DNA of 44,329 nt from Hyphomicrobiales bacterium. GTDB lineage: Bacteria > Pseudomonadota > Alphaproteobacteria > Rhizobiales > Hyphomicrobiaceae. The notes below the pieces were generated by a model, which worked only from the letters and a program-made list of their open reading frames with translations, searched no databases and was not told where the DNA came from. A program made the translations under genes and the position numbers. Below, one piece after another: positions 1-13,560 of this stretch (within the stretch, counting starts at the first letter, position 1; the number at the start of each line of letters is the position of its first letter). The stretch lies in contig RXJK01000096.1 in assembly GCA_003963125.1 (NCBI GenBank), positions 1-44,329 of the forward strand. Reading direction: 5' to 3'.

Positions 1-2230
1 CGCCCATCGAAATCCCGACCGTCGCATTGGCCATCGCTGGAGCGTCGTTCACGCCGTCGCCCACCATCGCCACCTTCGCTTCCGACCGCAATTTGCGGAT
101 GGCCTCGACCTTGTCCTCCGGCATCAGGTCGCCCCAGGCCTCATCGAGGCCAACATCTTTCGCAATCGACTCCGCAACACGAGCGTGATCGCCGGAAATC
201 ATGATCATCCGCTTGATGCCGAGCGCACGGAGCGCCTCAAGGGCTTCCCGGGCTCCTGCGCGCGGCGTGTCCATCAGACCGATGGCGCCCAGATCCTGAT
301 TGCCACGGCGAACCACCATCGTCGTGCGCCCCGCCTGGCGGAGTTTCTCGATAGCCGATGCTGCTTCCGTGCCGAGAGCAGCGATGCCCTCCGTTCCGAA
401 CATCTCCGCCTTGCCGATCCAGATCGTCTCCGCGCCAAGTTTGGCCGTCACCCCGCGACCCGTAAGGCTCTTCAGATCGCTCGCGGGCGCGATCTCGCGA
501 CCTTGCAGCCGTTGGCGCCCATCACGCGCAATCGCCGCGGCCAGTGGATGATCGCTCAACGCCTCCACCGCTACCGCAACGGCAAGCAGTTCGTCCTCCG
601 GAACTCCTGCGAACGTGACGATGTCGGTGATGCGTGGCCGGCCTTCGGTGAGTGTACCTGTCTTGTCGAAGGCAATCGCATTGAGCGAGCCAAGGTTCTC
701 AAGCGGTGCGCCGCCCTTCACCAGCACACCGCCGCGCGCCGCCCGCGCTACTCCGGAAAGCACGGCACTCGGTGTGGCAATGGCGAGTGCGCATGGACTT
801 GCGGCGACCAACACGGCCATAGCCCGGTAGAAGCTGTCGCGAAAGGGTTCATCAATTACGACCCACGCAAACAAAAGAACCACGGCAAGAGCAAGGACCG
901 CAGGCACGAAAACGCGCTCGAACTTGTCGGTAAATCTCTGCGTCGGTGACTTCTGCGCCTCGGCCTCGCTCACCATCTGTACGACCCTGGCAAGGGCCGA
1001 GTCCGCCGCAAGACGTGTTACTTCCACCTCGATGGCTCCCCCACCGTTGATGGTTCCGGCGAACACCCGTGACGCGGCATCAACGGACTGTGGCCGGCCG
1101 CGCGCAGCCGCGGCATCGTCAATAGGATGCTTGTCGACGGGAATGCTTTCGCCCGTGACCGGCGCCTGATTGATGCTGGAGGTACCCTTCACCACGAACC
1201 CGTCGGCAGGCAGGCGCTCATTTGGGCGCACAAGCACCACGTCGCCGACCACAAGCTCCTCAATACGCACCTCGCGTGTGCTGCCGTCGCGCCACACCGT
1301 CGCCGTCTGCGGCGCCAACTTCGCTAATGCTTCTATGGCCTGCCTCGCGCGACCCATGGCGTAGTGCTCGAGCGCGTGCCCAAGGCTGAACAGGAAGAGC
1401 AACAGCGCGCCCTCTGCCCACGCACCAAGCACCGCCGCTCCTGCAGCCGCCACCAGCATCAGGGTATCAATCTCGAACTTGCGGAGCTTCAGATTGTCGA
1501 TCGCCTCACGCAAGGTGAAGAAGCCACCAAGGACGTAGGCGAGGATGTAAAGGTTGAGGGGCAGCCAGGATGGGACGCCGCTGACGAGCTTCGTGAGAGC
1601 ATAGCCAAGCCCCAGCGCCGCGCCGCACCCAAGGGCGAAGATCAACTCCGTATTCGGCCCGAGAAAACCGCCATGAGCATGCCCATGATCGTGCCCTGTT
1701 TCTCCATGCTCCCCGTGGCTGTGCCCGTGATGGTCGTGCTCGCCATGGTGTTCGTGTTCATTCGGCGCTTCGCGCCCGAGCGTCTTTGCGATGCGGATAC
1801 CCCTGCCGGCGAGGGCCTCGCGAACGACCTGCTCCGAGGTTGCACCCCGATCGAACTCGACACGCACCACGCCGCCCGCGTTTGCCTCGACATCCAGAAC
1901 GCCCGGCACGCGACGCACGAACTCCGCAACCGTGCGCGCCCGGCGTTGATACCCGATGCCCTCGACCTGCCACAACGCGTGCCCGAAACGCTCCGTAATT
2001 CCCGCACCGGCACTCACGATCAGTTCGCGGATCTGGCGCAACGAGAGAACATCAGCATCAAAATGCACGCAAAGCTGCGCCGGACCGCCGTCTTGCAATC
2101 CCGTAACGTGGACCTGCTCGATGCCGTCCCGGCCATTGAACTCATCCATCAAGCGCGCCACGCAAGCGTCCGCTGCATGCGATACGTCAGGAAGGACAAG
2201 GGGAATATCGAGGCGCAACTTTTCGGTCAT
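1..2230 (-). CDS. Heavy-metal P1B-type ATPase (Zn/Cd/Co-type, SPC motif), 3' end truncated by the window edge
   Basis: Reverse-strand reading from ATG at 2230 (MTEKLRLDIPLV...) gives a His-rich linker (NEHEHHGEHDHHGHSHGEHGETGHDHGHAHG), SPCALAIATPSAV, DKTGTLT and GDGVNDAPAMANATVGISMG. It is open-ended, so absent from the ORF track. Confidence 0.95.
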   Translation of the reverse strand, partial: MTEKLRLDIPLVLPDVSHAADACVARLMDEFNGRDGIEQVHVTGLQDGGPAQLCVHFDADVLSLRQIRELIVSAGAGITERFGHALWQVEGIGYQRRARTVAEFVRRVPGVLDVEANAGGVVRVEFDRGATSEQVVREALAGRGIRIAKTLGREAPNEHEHHGEHDHHGHSHGEHGETGHDHGHAHGGFLGPNTELIFALGCGAALGLGYALTKLVSGVPSWLPLNLYILAYVLGGFFTLREAIDNLKLRKFEIDTLMLVAAAGAAVLGAWAEGALLLFLFSLGHALEHYAMGRARQAIEALAKLAPQTATVWRDGSTREVRIEELVVGDVVLVRPNERLPADGFVVKGTSSINQAPVTGESIPVDKHPIDDAAAARGRPQSVDAASRVFAGTINGGGAIEVEVTRLAADSALARVVQMVSEAEAQKSPTQRFTDKFERVFVPAVLALAVVLLFAWVVIDEPFRDSFYRAMAVLVAASPCALAIATPSAVLSGVARAARGGVLVKGGAPLENLGSLNAIAFDKTGTLTEGRPRITDIVTFAGVPEDELLAVAVAVEALSDHPLAAAIARDGRQRLQGREIAPASDLKSLTGRGVTAKLGAETIWIGKAEMFGTEGIAALGTEAASAIEKLRQAGRTTMVVRRGNQDLGAIGLMDTPRAGAREALEALRALGIKRMIMISGDHARVAESIAKDVGLDEAWGDLMPEDKVEAIRKLRSEAKVAMVGDGVNDAPAMANATVGISMG

Positions 2231-2385
2231 GGCTTTTGCGGGATCCACATCTGGCAGGGCGGCATGCGTCGGCCTTCAAGTGGGAAGGCCCGTATGCCCT
2301 GATGTGTTTTCAGCGCATGCCGCGCAAAGTCAACGCCGACTCGGAAAGTGCCGAGGCGCAGGCAAGCGATAGCTCTACAGGGGAG

Positions 2386-2402
2386 GTTACATAACGTTAC
2401 AA
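2386..2402 (+). promoter_or_regulatory. Tandem direct repeat GTTAC-N5-GTTAC (putative response-regulator site)
   Basis: gttacataacgttacaa, in the divergent region between the P-type ATPase and the czc operon. Confidence 0.65.
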
Positions 2403-2455
2403 TTTGGCGGTCAATTCGTTGATTGAGTTATCATTCGCCGTTCAGTGGGATTTGA

Positions 2456-2467
2456 ACGTTATAACGT
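2456..2467. promoter_or_regulatory. Perfect 12-bp palindrome ACGTTATAACGT upstream of the czc operon
   Basis: Self-complementary sequence in the same intergenic region. Confidence 0.4.
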
Positions 2468-2556
2468 CTGAAATAGGTGTGGCTGCGACCTTACGGTTGA
2501 GCAGTTTTCGGCTTTGCGCACCTTGACGGCAAAAGGTCACGCGATAATTGTGATCC

Positions 2557-2928
2557 ATGCTCAAAGCCGTGATTCACGCGCTGGCCTTCGTTCTCGTCGG
2601 GATCGTCCTGGTCTCGGCTAGCGCGCGTGCGACAACAGGGGATCGGCATAGCATTCACGTCACGGTGGGTGATGTGGAACTCACAGCTGTGCATACCACC
2701 GATGCCGCTCATCAAGAACCTGACGACCACGGTGGAGCGCCGTGTTCGCACGGGGCGTGCAAAGCCTGCTGCGGTGCCTGCGCGCCAGCCCTGCCGCTGG
2801 TTGCTGTTCAGGCTCATGTGCTTGACGCGCAGGACAATGGGCGGTGCGGGAGCCCGCACGCTCCGGACCAGTTGGTCACGCCGGGCCTCAGCCTCCTGCC
2901 ATTTCGGCCTCCCTGCGCGATCGCGTGA
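2557..2928 (+). CDS. Small secreted His/Cys-rich protein preceding czcC (CzcI-like position)
   Basis: Hydrophobic N-terminus, then HTTDAAHQEPDDHGGAPCSHGACKACCGAC; first ORF ahead of the RND operon. Confidence 0.6.
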   Translation: MLKAVIHALAFVLVGIVLVSASARATTGDRHSIHVTVGDVELTAVHTTDAAHQEPDDHGGAPCSHGACKACCGACAPALPLVAVQAHVLDAQDNGRCGSPHAPDQLVTPGLSLLPFRPPCAIA

Positions 2929-2989
2929 AGTTTCGCGCAGCCCTGTGCTGCGTGTGAATTCATGAAGCGATCCATGGGGTATCCAGAGC

Positions 2990-4330
2990 ATGCCATTTCT
3001 GTTGGGCCGGGCACCGGTCAGCCGCACCTTTATAGGTGTGTCCCTGCGCGCCCGGCGTTGGTTGCCCGGTTGCCGAACGCAACGTGGCGCCATCGCGGCG
3101 GCTCTCGTCGTCGGGCTCATCCTGCCGGGCATTGCCTTGGCGCAATCCGCGCGCCCCTTGCGCATGTCCGAAGCCCTCCGCCAGGCCGCAACCGGCAATC
3201 CACGCCTTGCAGCCGCCCGCATCGAAATCGATATGGCGTATGGCCGGCGCGTGCAGGCGGGAGCCATTCCCAACCCTGAACTCTCCTTCGAACTCGACAA
3301 CGCCCTTGGCTCCGGCGCTTACCGTGACCTCAAATCGGCGGAAACCACTCTTCTTCTGAGCCAGGTTATTGAGTTTCGCGGTAAGCGCGGCGCCCGCATC
3401 GCGGCGGGCTCGGCCGAGGTCGATCAGTTCGGATGGCAGCTTGAGGCCCTGCGCCTCGAGATCCTGACCGATGTCGCCGCCACCTACATCAACGTCGCAG
3501 CCGCCCAGCGACGTCTCCAGGTCTATGACGCGCACCTCGGTGCCCTCGACCGCCTTTTGCCGCTGCTCCGGCGCCGTGTTGAAGCCGGTGCATCCTCCCC
3601 CGCCGATACCGCCCGCGCGGAAGTCGCAGGCGACCTGCTGCGCGCCGATCGCGAGCGCGCCAGCGCCGCGCTTGCCGTCGCGCGTCTTGAGCTCGCATCC
3701 CTCATGGGGCTGCCGAAGCCGAATTTCGGGCGTGTAGTGGGCGACCTGTCTCGGACCTCTCGACCACCATCCCTTGCCGCGGTACTGGCCATGGTAGACG
3801 GCCTGCCGCAACTCGTGAGATGGACAGCCCTGCGCGCGCAGCGTGATGCAGAACTCATACTTGCCCGCCTGAAGCCGTATCCCGACATGCGGGTCAGCGC
3901 CGGCTGGCGGCATTACAACGACACCGGCGACGATGCCGTGCGCCTTGGCCTTTCCTTCTCATTGCCAGTGTTCGATCGCAATACAGGCGGCATCATCGAG
4001 GCGGAAGCCGCGCGCACCAAGGTCGAAGCCGACCGCGCCGCCGGCAAGGCGGCCCTCGTCCTTACCCTCGGCCGCGCCTACGAAACGCTCGTCGGCTCCT
4101 TGCGCGAACTCGACATCCTGCGTCGATCCGCTCTTCCCAATGCGCGCCGCGCCCAGGAGGCCATCGAGCAGGGCTACGAGCAGGGCCGTTTCACCCTGCT
4201 CGAATATCTCGATGTCCAGAACACGGTCACGCAGGCCTCGCTGCGCGAGCTTGAGGCGCTGCTCAACTATCACATCGCCGTCGCCACCATCGAAGGCCTG
4301 ACGGGTGCTGCCCTGGGAACAAGCAAATGA
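2990..4330 (+). CDS. czcC: TolC-family outer membrane efflux protein (CzcC-like)
   Basis: 446-aa ORF with TolC-like repeats, stop overlapping the start of the adaptor gene; the true start may be internal. Confidence 0.88.
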   Translation: MPFLLGRAPVSRTFIGVSLRARRWLPGCRTQRGAIAAALVVGLILPGIALAQSARPLRMSEALRQAATGNPRLAAARIEIDMAYGRRVQAGAIPNPELSFELDNALGSGAYRDLKSAETTLLLSQVIEFRGKRGARIAAGSAEVDQFGWQLEALRLEILTDVAATYINVAAAQRRLQVYDAHLGALDRLLPLLRRRVEAGASSPADTARAEVAGDLLRADRERASAALAVARLELASLMGLPKPNFGRVVGDLSRTSRPPSLAAVLAMVDGLPQLVRWTALRAQRDAELILARLKPYPDMRVSAGWRHYNDTGDDAVRLGLSFSLPVFDRNTGGIIEAEAARTKVEADRAAGKAALVLTLGRAYETLVGSLRELDILRRSALPNARRAQEAIEQGYEQGRFTLLEYLDVQNTVTQASLRELEALLNYHIAVATIEGLTGAALGTSK

Positions 4331-5286
4331 ACAGGTACATGCGTATCGCCAGTATCGTCCTCGTCGCTATCTTCGCTGTTGGCGGCGCCGCCTTCTATCT
4401 CGGGGCCAAACCCGACGCCGGCAAGTCGGCACCCGCCGCCGGCAAAAAGGAGGAACATCACGGCGAGGAAGGCGCGGTGACCCTCAGTGATGCCAAAATC
4501 GCCGCAGCCAATATCGAGCTCGTCAAAGCAGGCGGCGCCACCTTGCGCGACGGCCTTGCCCTCAACGGCATCATCCAGCCCAACCAGGAAGCGCTGGTGC
4601 AGGTGACGCCTCGCTTTCCAGGCGTCGTGCGCGATATTCGCCGTCGCATCGGTGACGTAGTCGCCAAGGGTGATCTTCTTGCGAGCGTGGAAAGCAACCA
4701 GAGCCTGACAGCCTATGAGTTGCGCGCGCCCATCGCCGGTACGGTCATCGATCGCCAGGTCTCGCTAGGAGAATATGTCTCCGAGCAGAAACCGGCCTTC
4801 GTGCTCGCGGATCTTTCCGCCGTGTGGGTTGACTTTTCCGTTTATCGCCGCGACATCCAGCGGGTGAAGGTCGGCGACAAGGTCGCGATCGAACCCGAAG
4901 ATGGTGGTCAACCCATCGAGACCACGATCAGCTATGTCTCGCCTGTGGGTAGCAGCGAGACCCAGAGCGCGCTTGCGCGCGCCGTCGTCAACAATGCCGA
5001 CGGCCGCTTGCGACCCGGTCTCTTCGTGCGTGCCCGCGTTATTTTGACGGCCAAGTCCGTTCCGCTCGCCGTCAAGCTCTCTGCTCTGCAGACCATAGAA
5101 AATCGCACGGTCGTCTTTGTACGCAGCGGAGACAAGTTCGAACCGCGCGACGTCATGGTCGGGGGACGCGATCAGGAATGGGCCGAGATCAGTTTTGGCC
5201 TGGAATCGGGCGATACCTACGCCGCGCGCAACAGCTTCGTCATCAAGGCGGAACTCGCCAAGGGAACGGCATCCCACGCGCACTAA
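4327..5286 (+). CDS. czcB: Efflux RND periplasmic adaptor (CzcB-like)
   Basis: LRAPIAGTVIDRQVSLGEYVSEQKPAFVLADLSAVWVDFSVY membrane-fusion signature; between czcC and czcA. Confidence 0.92.
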   Translation: MNRYMRIASIVLVAIFAVGGAAFYLGAKPDAGKSAPAAGKKEEHHGEEGAVTLSDAKIAAANIELVKAGGATLRDGLALNGIIQPNQEALVQVTPRFPGVVRDIRRRIGDVVAKGDLLASVESNQSLTAYELRAPIAGTVIDRQVSLGEYVSEQKPAFVLADLSAVWVDFSVYRRDIQRVKVGDKVAIEPEDGGQPIETTISYVSPVGSSETQSALARAVVNNADGRLRPGLFVRARVILTAKSVPLAVKLSALQTIENRTVVFVRSGDKFEPRDVMVGGRDQEWAEISFGLESGDTYAARNSFVIKAELAKGTASHAH

Positions 5287-5316
5287 GTGAATGCCGCTCT
5301 GATCCTTCGTCCCTGA

Positions 5317-8906
<3,590 letters not shown>

Positions 8907-8945
8907 CGAATGGCAGGTTCCGGGGGAGCCTGCCGTTTCGCTGCC

Positions 8946-8995
8946 CCTCCGGCGTCGGGTGCAACCCACCCCGCACCTGGACCCGACGCCGGAGG
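8946..8995. terminator. 15-bp perfect inverted repeat after the czc operon
   Basis: cctccggcgtcgggt (8946-8960) and acccgacgccggagg (8981-8995); no U tract. Confidence 0.55.
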
Positions 8996-9031
8996 TTGCC
9001 AATCTCTGATGACTGACACCAAGAGCTTTCA

Positions 9032-9262
9032 ATGATGCGATGGGAATATTTGTCGGTGGATCTCGGCTCGACGCCGACCAAAGAGGACGACGTTTACTAC
9101 CTCAACCTGGCCGGGGCTCGAGGTTGGGAACTGGTTGGCATCCTTCCACCTCAGCGCGCAATTTTCAAAAGACCCCTTGCCGGCAGCAAGTCACAGAAGA
9201 TCGCCGTGTCCGCACCATCGGGGCCTGAGGCCAAAAGCAAGCCGGGAAATACCGGGAGGTAG
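9032..9262 (+). CDS. Small DUF4177-like protein
   Basis: MRWEYLSVDLG...YYLNLAGARGWELVGILPPQRAIFKRP pattern. Confidence 0.6.
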   Translation: MMRWEYLSVDLGSTPTKEDDVYYLNLAGARGWELVGILPPQRAIFKRPLAGSKSQKIAVSAPSGPEAKSKPGNTGR

Positions 9263-9326
9263 CGGATACAGAACCTGGCCCGGGCACCGCACCGACGAAA
9301 GCAATCCTGCAAGGGGAGGCAACGGC

Positions 9327-9725
9327 TTGAATATCGGCGACGTGGTCGCGATGACCGGATTTTCTGCGAAGATGATCCGCCATTACGAGATAAACGGGCT
9401 TATGCGCACGCCCGGTCGAACCAAGCGCGGGTACCGCACTTACTCGCATGATGATGTTCACCGCCTCCAGTTCATCCAGTGCGCCCGCGAGCTCGGTCTC
9501 ACCTGCCAGGAGGTGCGCGACCTGCTCCTGCTGTGGGACGACCGCAAGCGCAGCAGTGCAAAACTGAAGAGCATTGCGCGCGACTACGTCGCCCGGTTCG
9601 AGGAAAAATATACGCATCTGGCCGATATGATCGCCACGCTAAACAACTATGTGGACGCCAGAGCACCGCGATCGGATACGCCCGTACTCATCAAACGCCA
9701 CGGCGGCACTACATCGTGTTCCTAG
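9327..9725 (+). CDS. MerR-family transcriptional regulator (TTG start)
   Basis: LNIGDVVAMTGFSAKMIRHYEINGLMRTPGRTKRGYRTYSHDDVHRLQFIQCARELG; Shine-Dalgarno aggggagg at 9311. Confidence 0.9.
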   Translation: MNIGDVVAMTGFSAKMIRHYEINGLMRTPGRTKRGYRTYSHDDVHRLQFIQCARELGLTCQEVRDLLLLWDDRKRSSAKLKSIARDYVARFEEKYTHLADMIATLNNYVDARAPRSDTPVLIKRHGGTTSCS

Positions 9726-9732
9726 TTGGTCA

Positions 9733-9876
9733 CTATTGCGCTTTGCGCGCCGCAACCCAGGCCCGCACCTGCTCGATCTCTCGTTCCTGATCACGAATGA
9801 TGTCCATCGCCAGGCGCCTGGTCTGTTCGTCCTTCCCGTGCTCCAGCACTATCTTGGCCATGTCCATCTCTGCTTC
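9733..9876 (-). pseudogene. C-terminal remnant of a DUF305-family protein
   Basis: Reverse-strand reading EAEMDMAKIVLEHGKDEQTRRLAMDIIRDQEREIEQVRAWVAARKAQ* with no intact N-terminal half. Confidence 0.7.
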
Positions 9877-10089
9877 AAAAACCCACCAAAAAGCAGTGTA
9901 ACAAGGACGCAGCCGGCAAGGGCAGCGTCATCAAGCGCATTGTCCAGACAGCGCGAAGCATCTCGTTGGAACGAGTTGCCAATAGAAGGCATTTAGCAAA
10001 GATCAACTTTGCCAAATAGAGCTCTGTTCTTATTGTCGCTCTTTTCTTACAACGGTGCCTCTCGATCAACGCGCACCGTGGAGCACGTA

Positions 10090-10407
10090 ATGGCCCGCAT
10101 CAACAATTTAGATAAGTTTTCGTTTGCTGAGCTCACCCGGCTCCGCGCCGACGTCGACGCGATTTTGACAAGAAAGCAAGGCGAAGAAAAAGTAGCTCTT
10201 AAACAAAAGCTTGTCGACATGGCCAAAGCTCAGGGCTTTGATCTCGACGACGTGCTGGGCCGGAAGAGCCGGCGAGGGGTTGTCGCCGTTAAGTATCGCG
10301 ATCCCGAGAACGCCGAGAACACCTGGACCGGGCGTGGTCGCATGCCGCGCTGGATGGTGGCCGCCACCAAAAAGCGCGGTGTGAATAAAGAAGACTTCCT
10401 GGTCTGA
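10090..10407 (+). CDS. H-NS-family nucleoid protein
   Basis: ELTRLRADVDAILTRKQGEEK coiled coil and C-terminal KYRDPENAENTWTGRGRMPRWM DNA-binding motif. Confidence 0.9.
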   Translation: MARINNLDKFSFAELTRLRADVDAILTRKQGEEKVALKQKLVDMAKAQGFDLDDVLGRKSRRGVVAVKYRDPENAENTWTGRGRMPRWMVAATKKRGVNKEDFLV

Positions 10408-10646
10408 GTGCCGGCACGACGACGCAGGCGCCGGACTTTTGGTAGGGTCGGTGCACTCCGCGGACCCGACGTCTCAGGTTGGCGACAAGCCAACGGCAAG
10501 GCGAGAAGCACGGCCACGGCAGAAGATAGAGCAGCGGGACGACATCCGCCGGTCTTCCTCGATGTTGCCAGCCATTCCGTGCTGCCTCGACCTGCAAAGT
10601 ATGCTAAACGTCGCGCATTGCTCTTCCTCGGTTCGGCGGAGGATTT

Positions 10647-12143
10647 ATGCGTCGGCGGGATTTCCTTAAGGGGTGCACGTGCGGACCCATTGTCGGCGCC
10701 TGGCCCTACCAGGCCGCAGCCCAGGGCCCGCCCCTGCGCATGGCCAGCTTCTCATCCCTGACAAGCTTTGATCCGGCATTCTACCGCGCGGACAGCTTCA
10801 TTATGCGGGCGGTCTTTCCACCGCTGACACGCGTAACGCGCCAGGCCACCGATCCCCTGATCGGGTGGGAAGCGTATGCCGCCACGCCTTCGCCGTTCAA
10901 GGAAGAGGGTTCGCGACAGTTCGTCGAGCTCACTGCTGAACCCGATCGCAAATGGTCAAACGGTAATCCGAACACCATCGCTGACATCGTGCGCGGTCTG
11001 GAGCGGGCCAGAAAGACCCTTTTGAAAGGCGTGTCGACGATCGAGGTGCGAGACAATCGGTCATGCCGACTTTACTTCGATCGCCGCGACCTTAGCCTCT
11101 ATAAAGAAGCCTTCGCACGCCCACCGACGACACCCCTGACGGACGCCGCCGAAAGCGCGCTCGGACGCCACGCCAGATACGAGCATGCGCTCGGACCCTA
11201 TCGTTTCGTCGACCCCTTCCAGCCAGGCGACGTGGTGACACTCGCCGCCAATCCGCATTGGGCTAGCCCACGTCCTGCCGTGACCATGATCACCGTGCGC
11301 CGATACGACGACGTCAATTCGGCGCTAGCGCATTTTCAAGCCGGTCAACTTGACCTCGTCGTCCTGCCAGGCGGGCGCATCAGGGGACGCGATATTTTCA
11401 GGGAGCTGGGTATCGATACCGCTGAGGTCCGATCGACCCCGCTCAGTTCGGTTACCTACATCGGCATGAATGTCAACGACGGGCCGACGAGCGATCAACG
11501 CGTGCGGGAAGCCATCCGTGCTGCCATCAGCACGACCGCCGTGACCTCCGCGCTGTTCGGAGAACGCGGAGCGAGGGCAACCAGCGAGATGCTGCCCGCA
11601 GCCCTTCTGCCGGAACCAGTCTCGCCAGACCGATGGCATGCTCCGACGCGCGTGCGCAACCTGCTTGCTGAAGCCGGCTTCAGGGGGAGCCTTCTGACCA
11701 TCCTGGTTGCAGCACAAAATCTCGACCAGGACGGCCCGCTTGCCGAAGCCGTCAAGGGCCAGCTCGAGCAGGTAAATCTTCGCGCGGAAATCGAAGTCGT
11801 CGATGTAACCGCTTCCGTACGACCTCGACGCGACCAAGCGACGCTTTTTGTCGGTCGAACGCCTCTCAGCCTGACTCCCACAACCGCGCTTGCCACCTTT
11901 ACAAGCAACGCGCCAGCAAACCTGCCTCGCTTTTCTCACCCGGAGTACGACCTTACAGTCGCGAGGCTTGCCGAAGGCGGATCCCCCGAACTGCTTGGAG
12001 CAGCACGCGGCATACTGAATCGGTCGAGCATCGGCGTGCCGATCTACCAGGAAACCATGCAGGTGCTGACCAGGCGCGGCTTGCGTACGCGCTTCGCGGC
12101 CGACGGCACGCTGGGTGACCTCGTGGATTTCAGCTGGGGGTAA
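10647..12143 (+). CDS. Extracellular solute-binding protein (SBP_bac_5-like)
   Basis: Twin-arginine start MRRRDFLKG; LTSFDPAFYRADSFIMRAVFPPLTRV; C-terminal peptide-binding-protein-like sequence; no permease or ATPase genes nearby. Confidence 0.8.
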   Translation: MRRRDFLKGCTCGPIVGAWPYQAAAQGPPLRMASFSSLTSFDPAFYRADSFIMRAVFPPLTRVTRQATDPLIGWEAYAATPSPFKEEGSRQFVELTAEPDRKWSNGNPNTIADIVRGLERARKTLLKGVSTIEVRDNRSCRLYFDRRDLSLYKEAFARPPTTPLTDAAESALGRHARYEHALGPYRFVDPFQPGDVVTLAANPHWASPRPAVTMITVRRYDDVNSALAHFQAGQLDLVVLPGGRIRGRDIFRELGIDTAEVRSTPLSSVTYIGMNVNDGPTSDQRVREAIRAAISTTAVTSALFGERGARATSEMLPAALLPEPVSPDRWHAPTRVRNLLAEAGFRGSLLTILVAAQNLDQDGPLAEAVKGQLEQVNLRAEIEVVDVTASVRPRRDQATLFVGRTPLSLTPTTALATFTSNAPANLPRFSHPEYDLTVARLAEGGSPELLGAARGILNRSSIGVPIYQETMQVLTRRGLRTRFAADGTLGDLVDFSWG

Positions 12144-13542
12144 TTCGCCCGTGCGCCATGTACGACTGCGCTTCGCGGATCTGTTCGCTCGCGCCGGGCA
12201 ATGCCTGCGCGCGGCCTGCCAATCCGCTTTGAAGCGAGACTGGCGCCCGATCGGGCGGGGGATCGCCGTGGCCGCATCCCTGGCTGTCTTCATCTTCCTT
12301 ACGTTATCCTTGGTCGCGCCGCGCTCCTTTCCTTCGGCGAAGGAAATCAAGGCGGCTTCCACGCTCGGCAGCGCGCAGAAGTTCTGTGATGATCAGCGCG
12401 CTCAGTTGGGCAATCTTCCTCCCCTGCCTGCCGAAGAAGCCCTGCGCCGCATCAAGGCCGGTTCCAAGCAATCGGCCACGCAGGTCCTGGATCTGCGTTT
12501 CGCGCGGCTGGAGAAGCAGGACCTCACCAAAATGGTGCTGGAAAATGCCGACCTCCGCTTTGCGAGGCTCAATGGCACCACGCTTGAGGCGACCAATCTC
12601 GCCGGTGCCGATCTTACCTGCGCAGATCTGACCTTTGCGCGCGGCAAGGCCTCCTTCCGAGGCGCCAACGTGAAGGGCGCTATTCTCGTCGAGGCGGACC
12701 TGCAATCGAGTTCCTTCGCGGATACGGACCTCACGCTCGCCGATCTCACACGCGCGCTGCTCAAGGAAGCGAATTTTACGTCGGCGACCCTTACCGGCAC
12801 CCTTCTGGTCGGAACCGATTTCGACAAAGCCAACATGACCAAGACGGATTTCAAGTTCGCGGACTATCGCGCGGCGGGAGCGCCACGATTGATCGGTGCG
12901 CGCAATCTGGCCTGGCTCCAACCCGGAGAGAAGGATTTCGCAGGGCTCTCCGCATTGCGTAAAAGCCTGCTCGAAAGCGGCGATGATACGCAAGCTCGCA
13001 CGGTGACGTACGTCATCGAGACCTGGCGCGACGCCTTTGATGCGCAATCGGCATGGCATCCAATGGTTTGGCTGCGTGGGTTCGCTTTCGATCACACGGT
13101 CGCCTACGGTCGCAAACCGGCGCGAGCTGGGATCCTTTTGTTGTGGCTCTGGCTTGCGTTTGCATTGGGGTATTTCTTTCTGCTGTGCACTAGCGCGAAC
13201 CAGGGTGCCCAGGGTCTGTTCGAGGTGATCCCAAAAGGGTCTGTTGTAAACGCCGCGGCGGGCCTCACGGAAGCCAGCGAAACCCAGATTGCTCGCGTGC
13301 AGGGTACGCCGTCGACCAAGTGGCTGATCGCGCTCTGGTTCAGCGCGCTTTCCGCCACGCGTTTCGGCTACGGCTCATTCACGCTCTCATCGTGGCTCGC
13401 CGGCATGCAGCCGGGACAGAAGGAATACCGCGCCGTCGGTCCCGTACGAACGCTCTCCGGTATCCACGCACTTGCAAGCCTGTTCCTGCTTGTTCTCTTC
13501 GCCATCACCTTGTTTGGAGATCCGTTCTCGCTGTGGCCGTAG
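12115..13542 (+). CDS. Pentapeptide-repeat membrane protein
   Basis: A(D/N)LxxA repeats (NLAGADLTCADLTFARGKASFRGANVKGAILVEADL...) followed by C-terminal transmembrane helices; a GTG start near 12151 is plausible. Confidence 0.85.
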   Translation: MTSWISAGGNSPVRHVRLRFADLFARAGQCLRAACQSALKRDWRPIGRGIAVAASLAVFIFLTLSLVAPRSFPSAKEIKAASTLGSAQKFCDDQRAQLGNLPPLPAEEALRRIKAGSKQSATQVLDLRFARLEKQDLTKMVLENADLRFARLNGTTLEATNLAGADLTCADLTFARGKASFRGANVKGAILVEADLQSSSFADTDLTLADLTRALLKEANFTSATLTGTLLVGTDFDKANMTKTDFKFADYRAAGAPRLIGARNLAWLQPGEKDFAGLSALRKSLLESGDDTQARTVTYVIETWRDAFDAQSAWHPMVWLRGFAFDHTVAYGRKPARAGILLLWLWLAFALGYFFLLCTSANQGAQGLFEVIPKGSVVNAAAGLTEASETQIARVQGTPSTKWLIALWFSALSATRFGYGSFTLSSWLAGMQPGQKEYRAVGPVRTLSGIHALASLFLLVLFAITLFGDPFSLWP

Positions 13543-13560
13543 ACGCTGATTGGCGTAACC

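Noticed and set aside
185-2302. Several + strand ORFs (254 aa, 312 aa and others)
   Set aside because: All antisense to the P-type ATPase, whose catalytic motifs are unmistakable on the minus strand.
2960-3913. 317-aa minus-strand ORF
   Set aside because: Antisense to the TolC-family gene.
11325-12362. 345-aa minus-strand ORF
   Set aside because: Antisense to the solute-binding protein gene; no domain seen.
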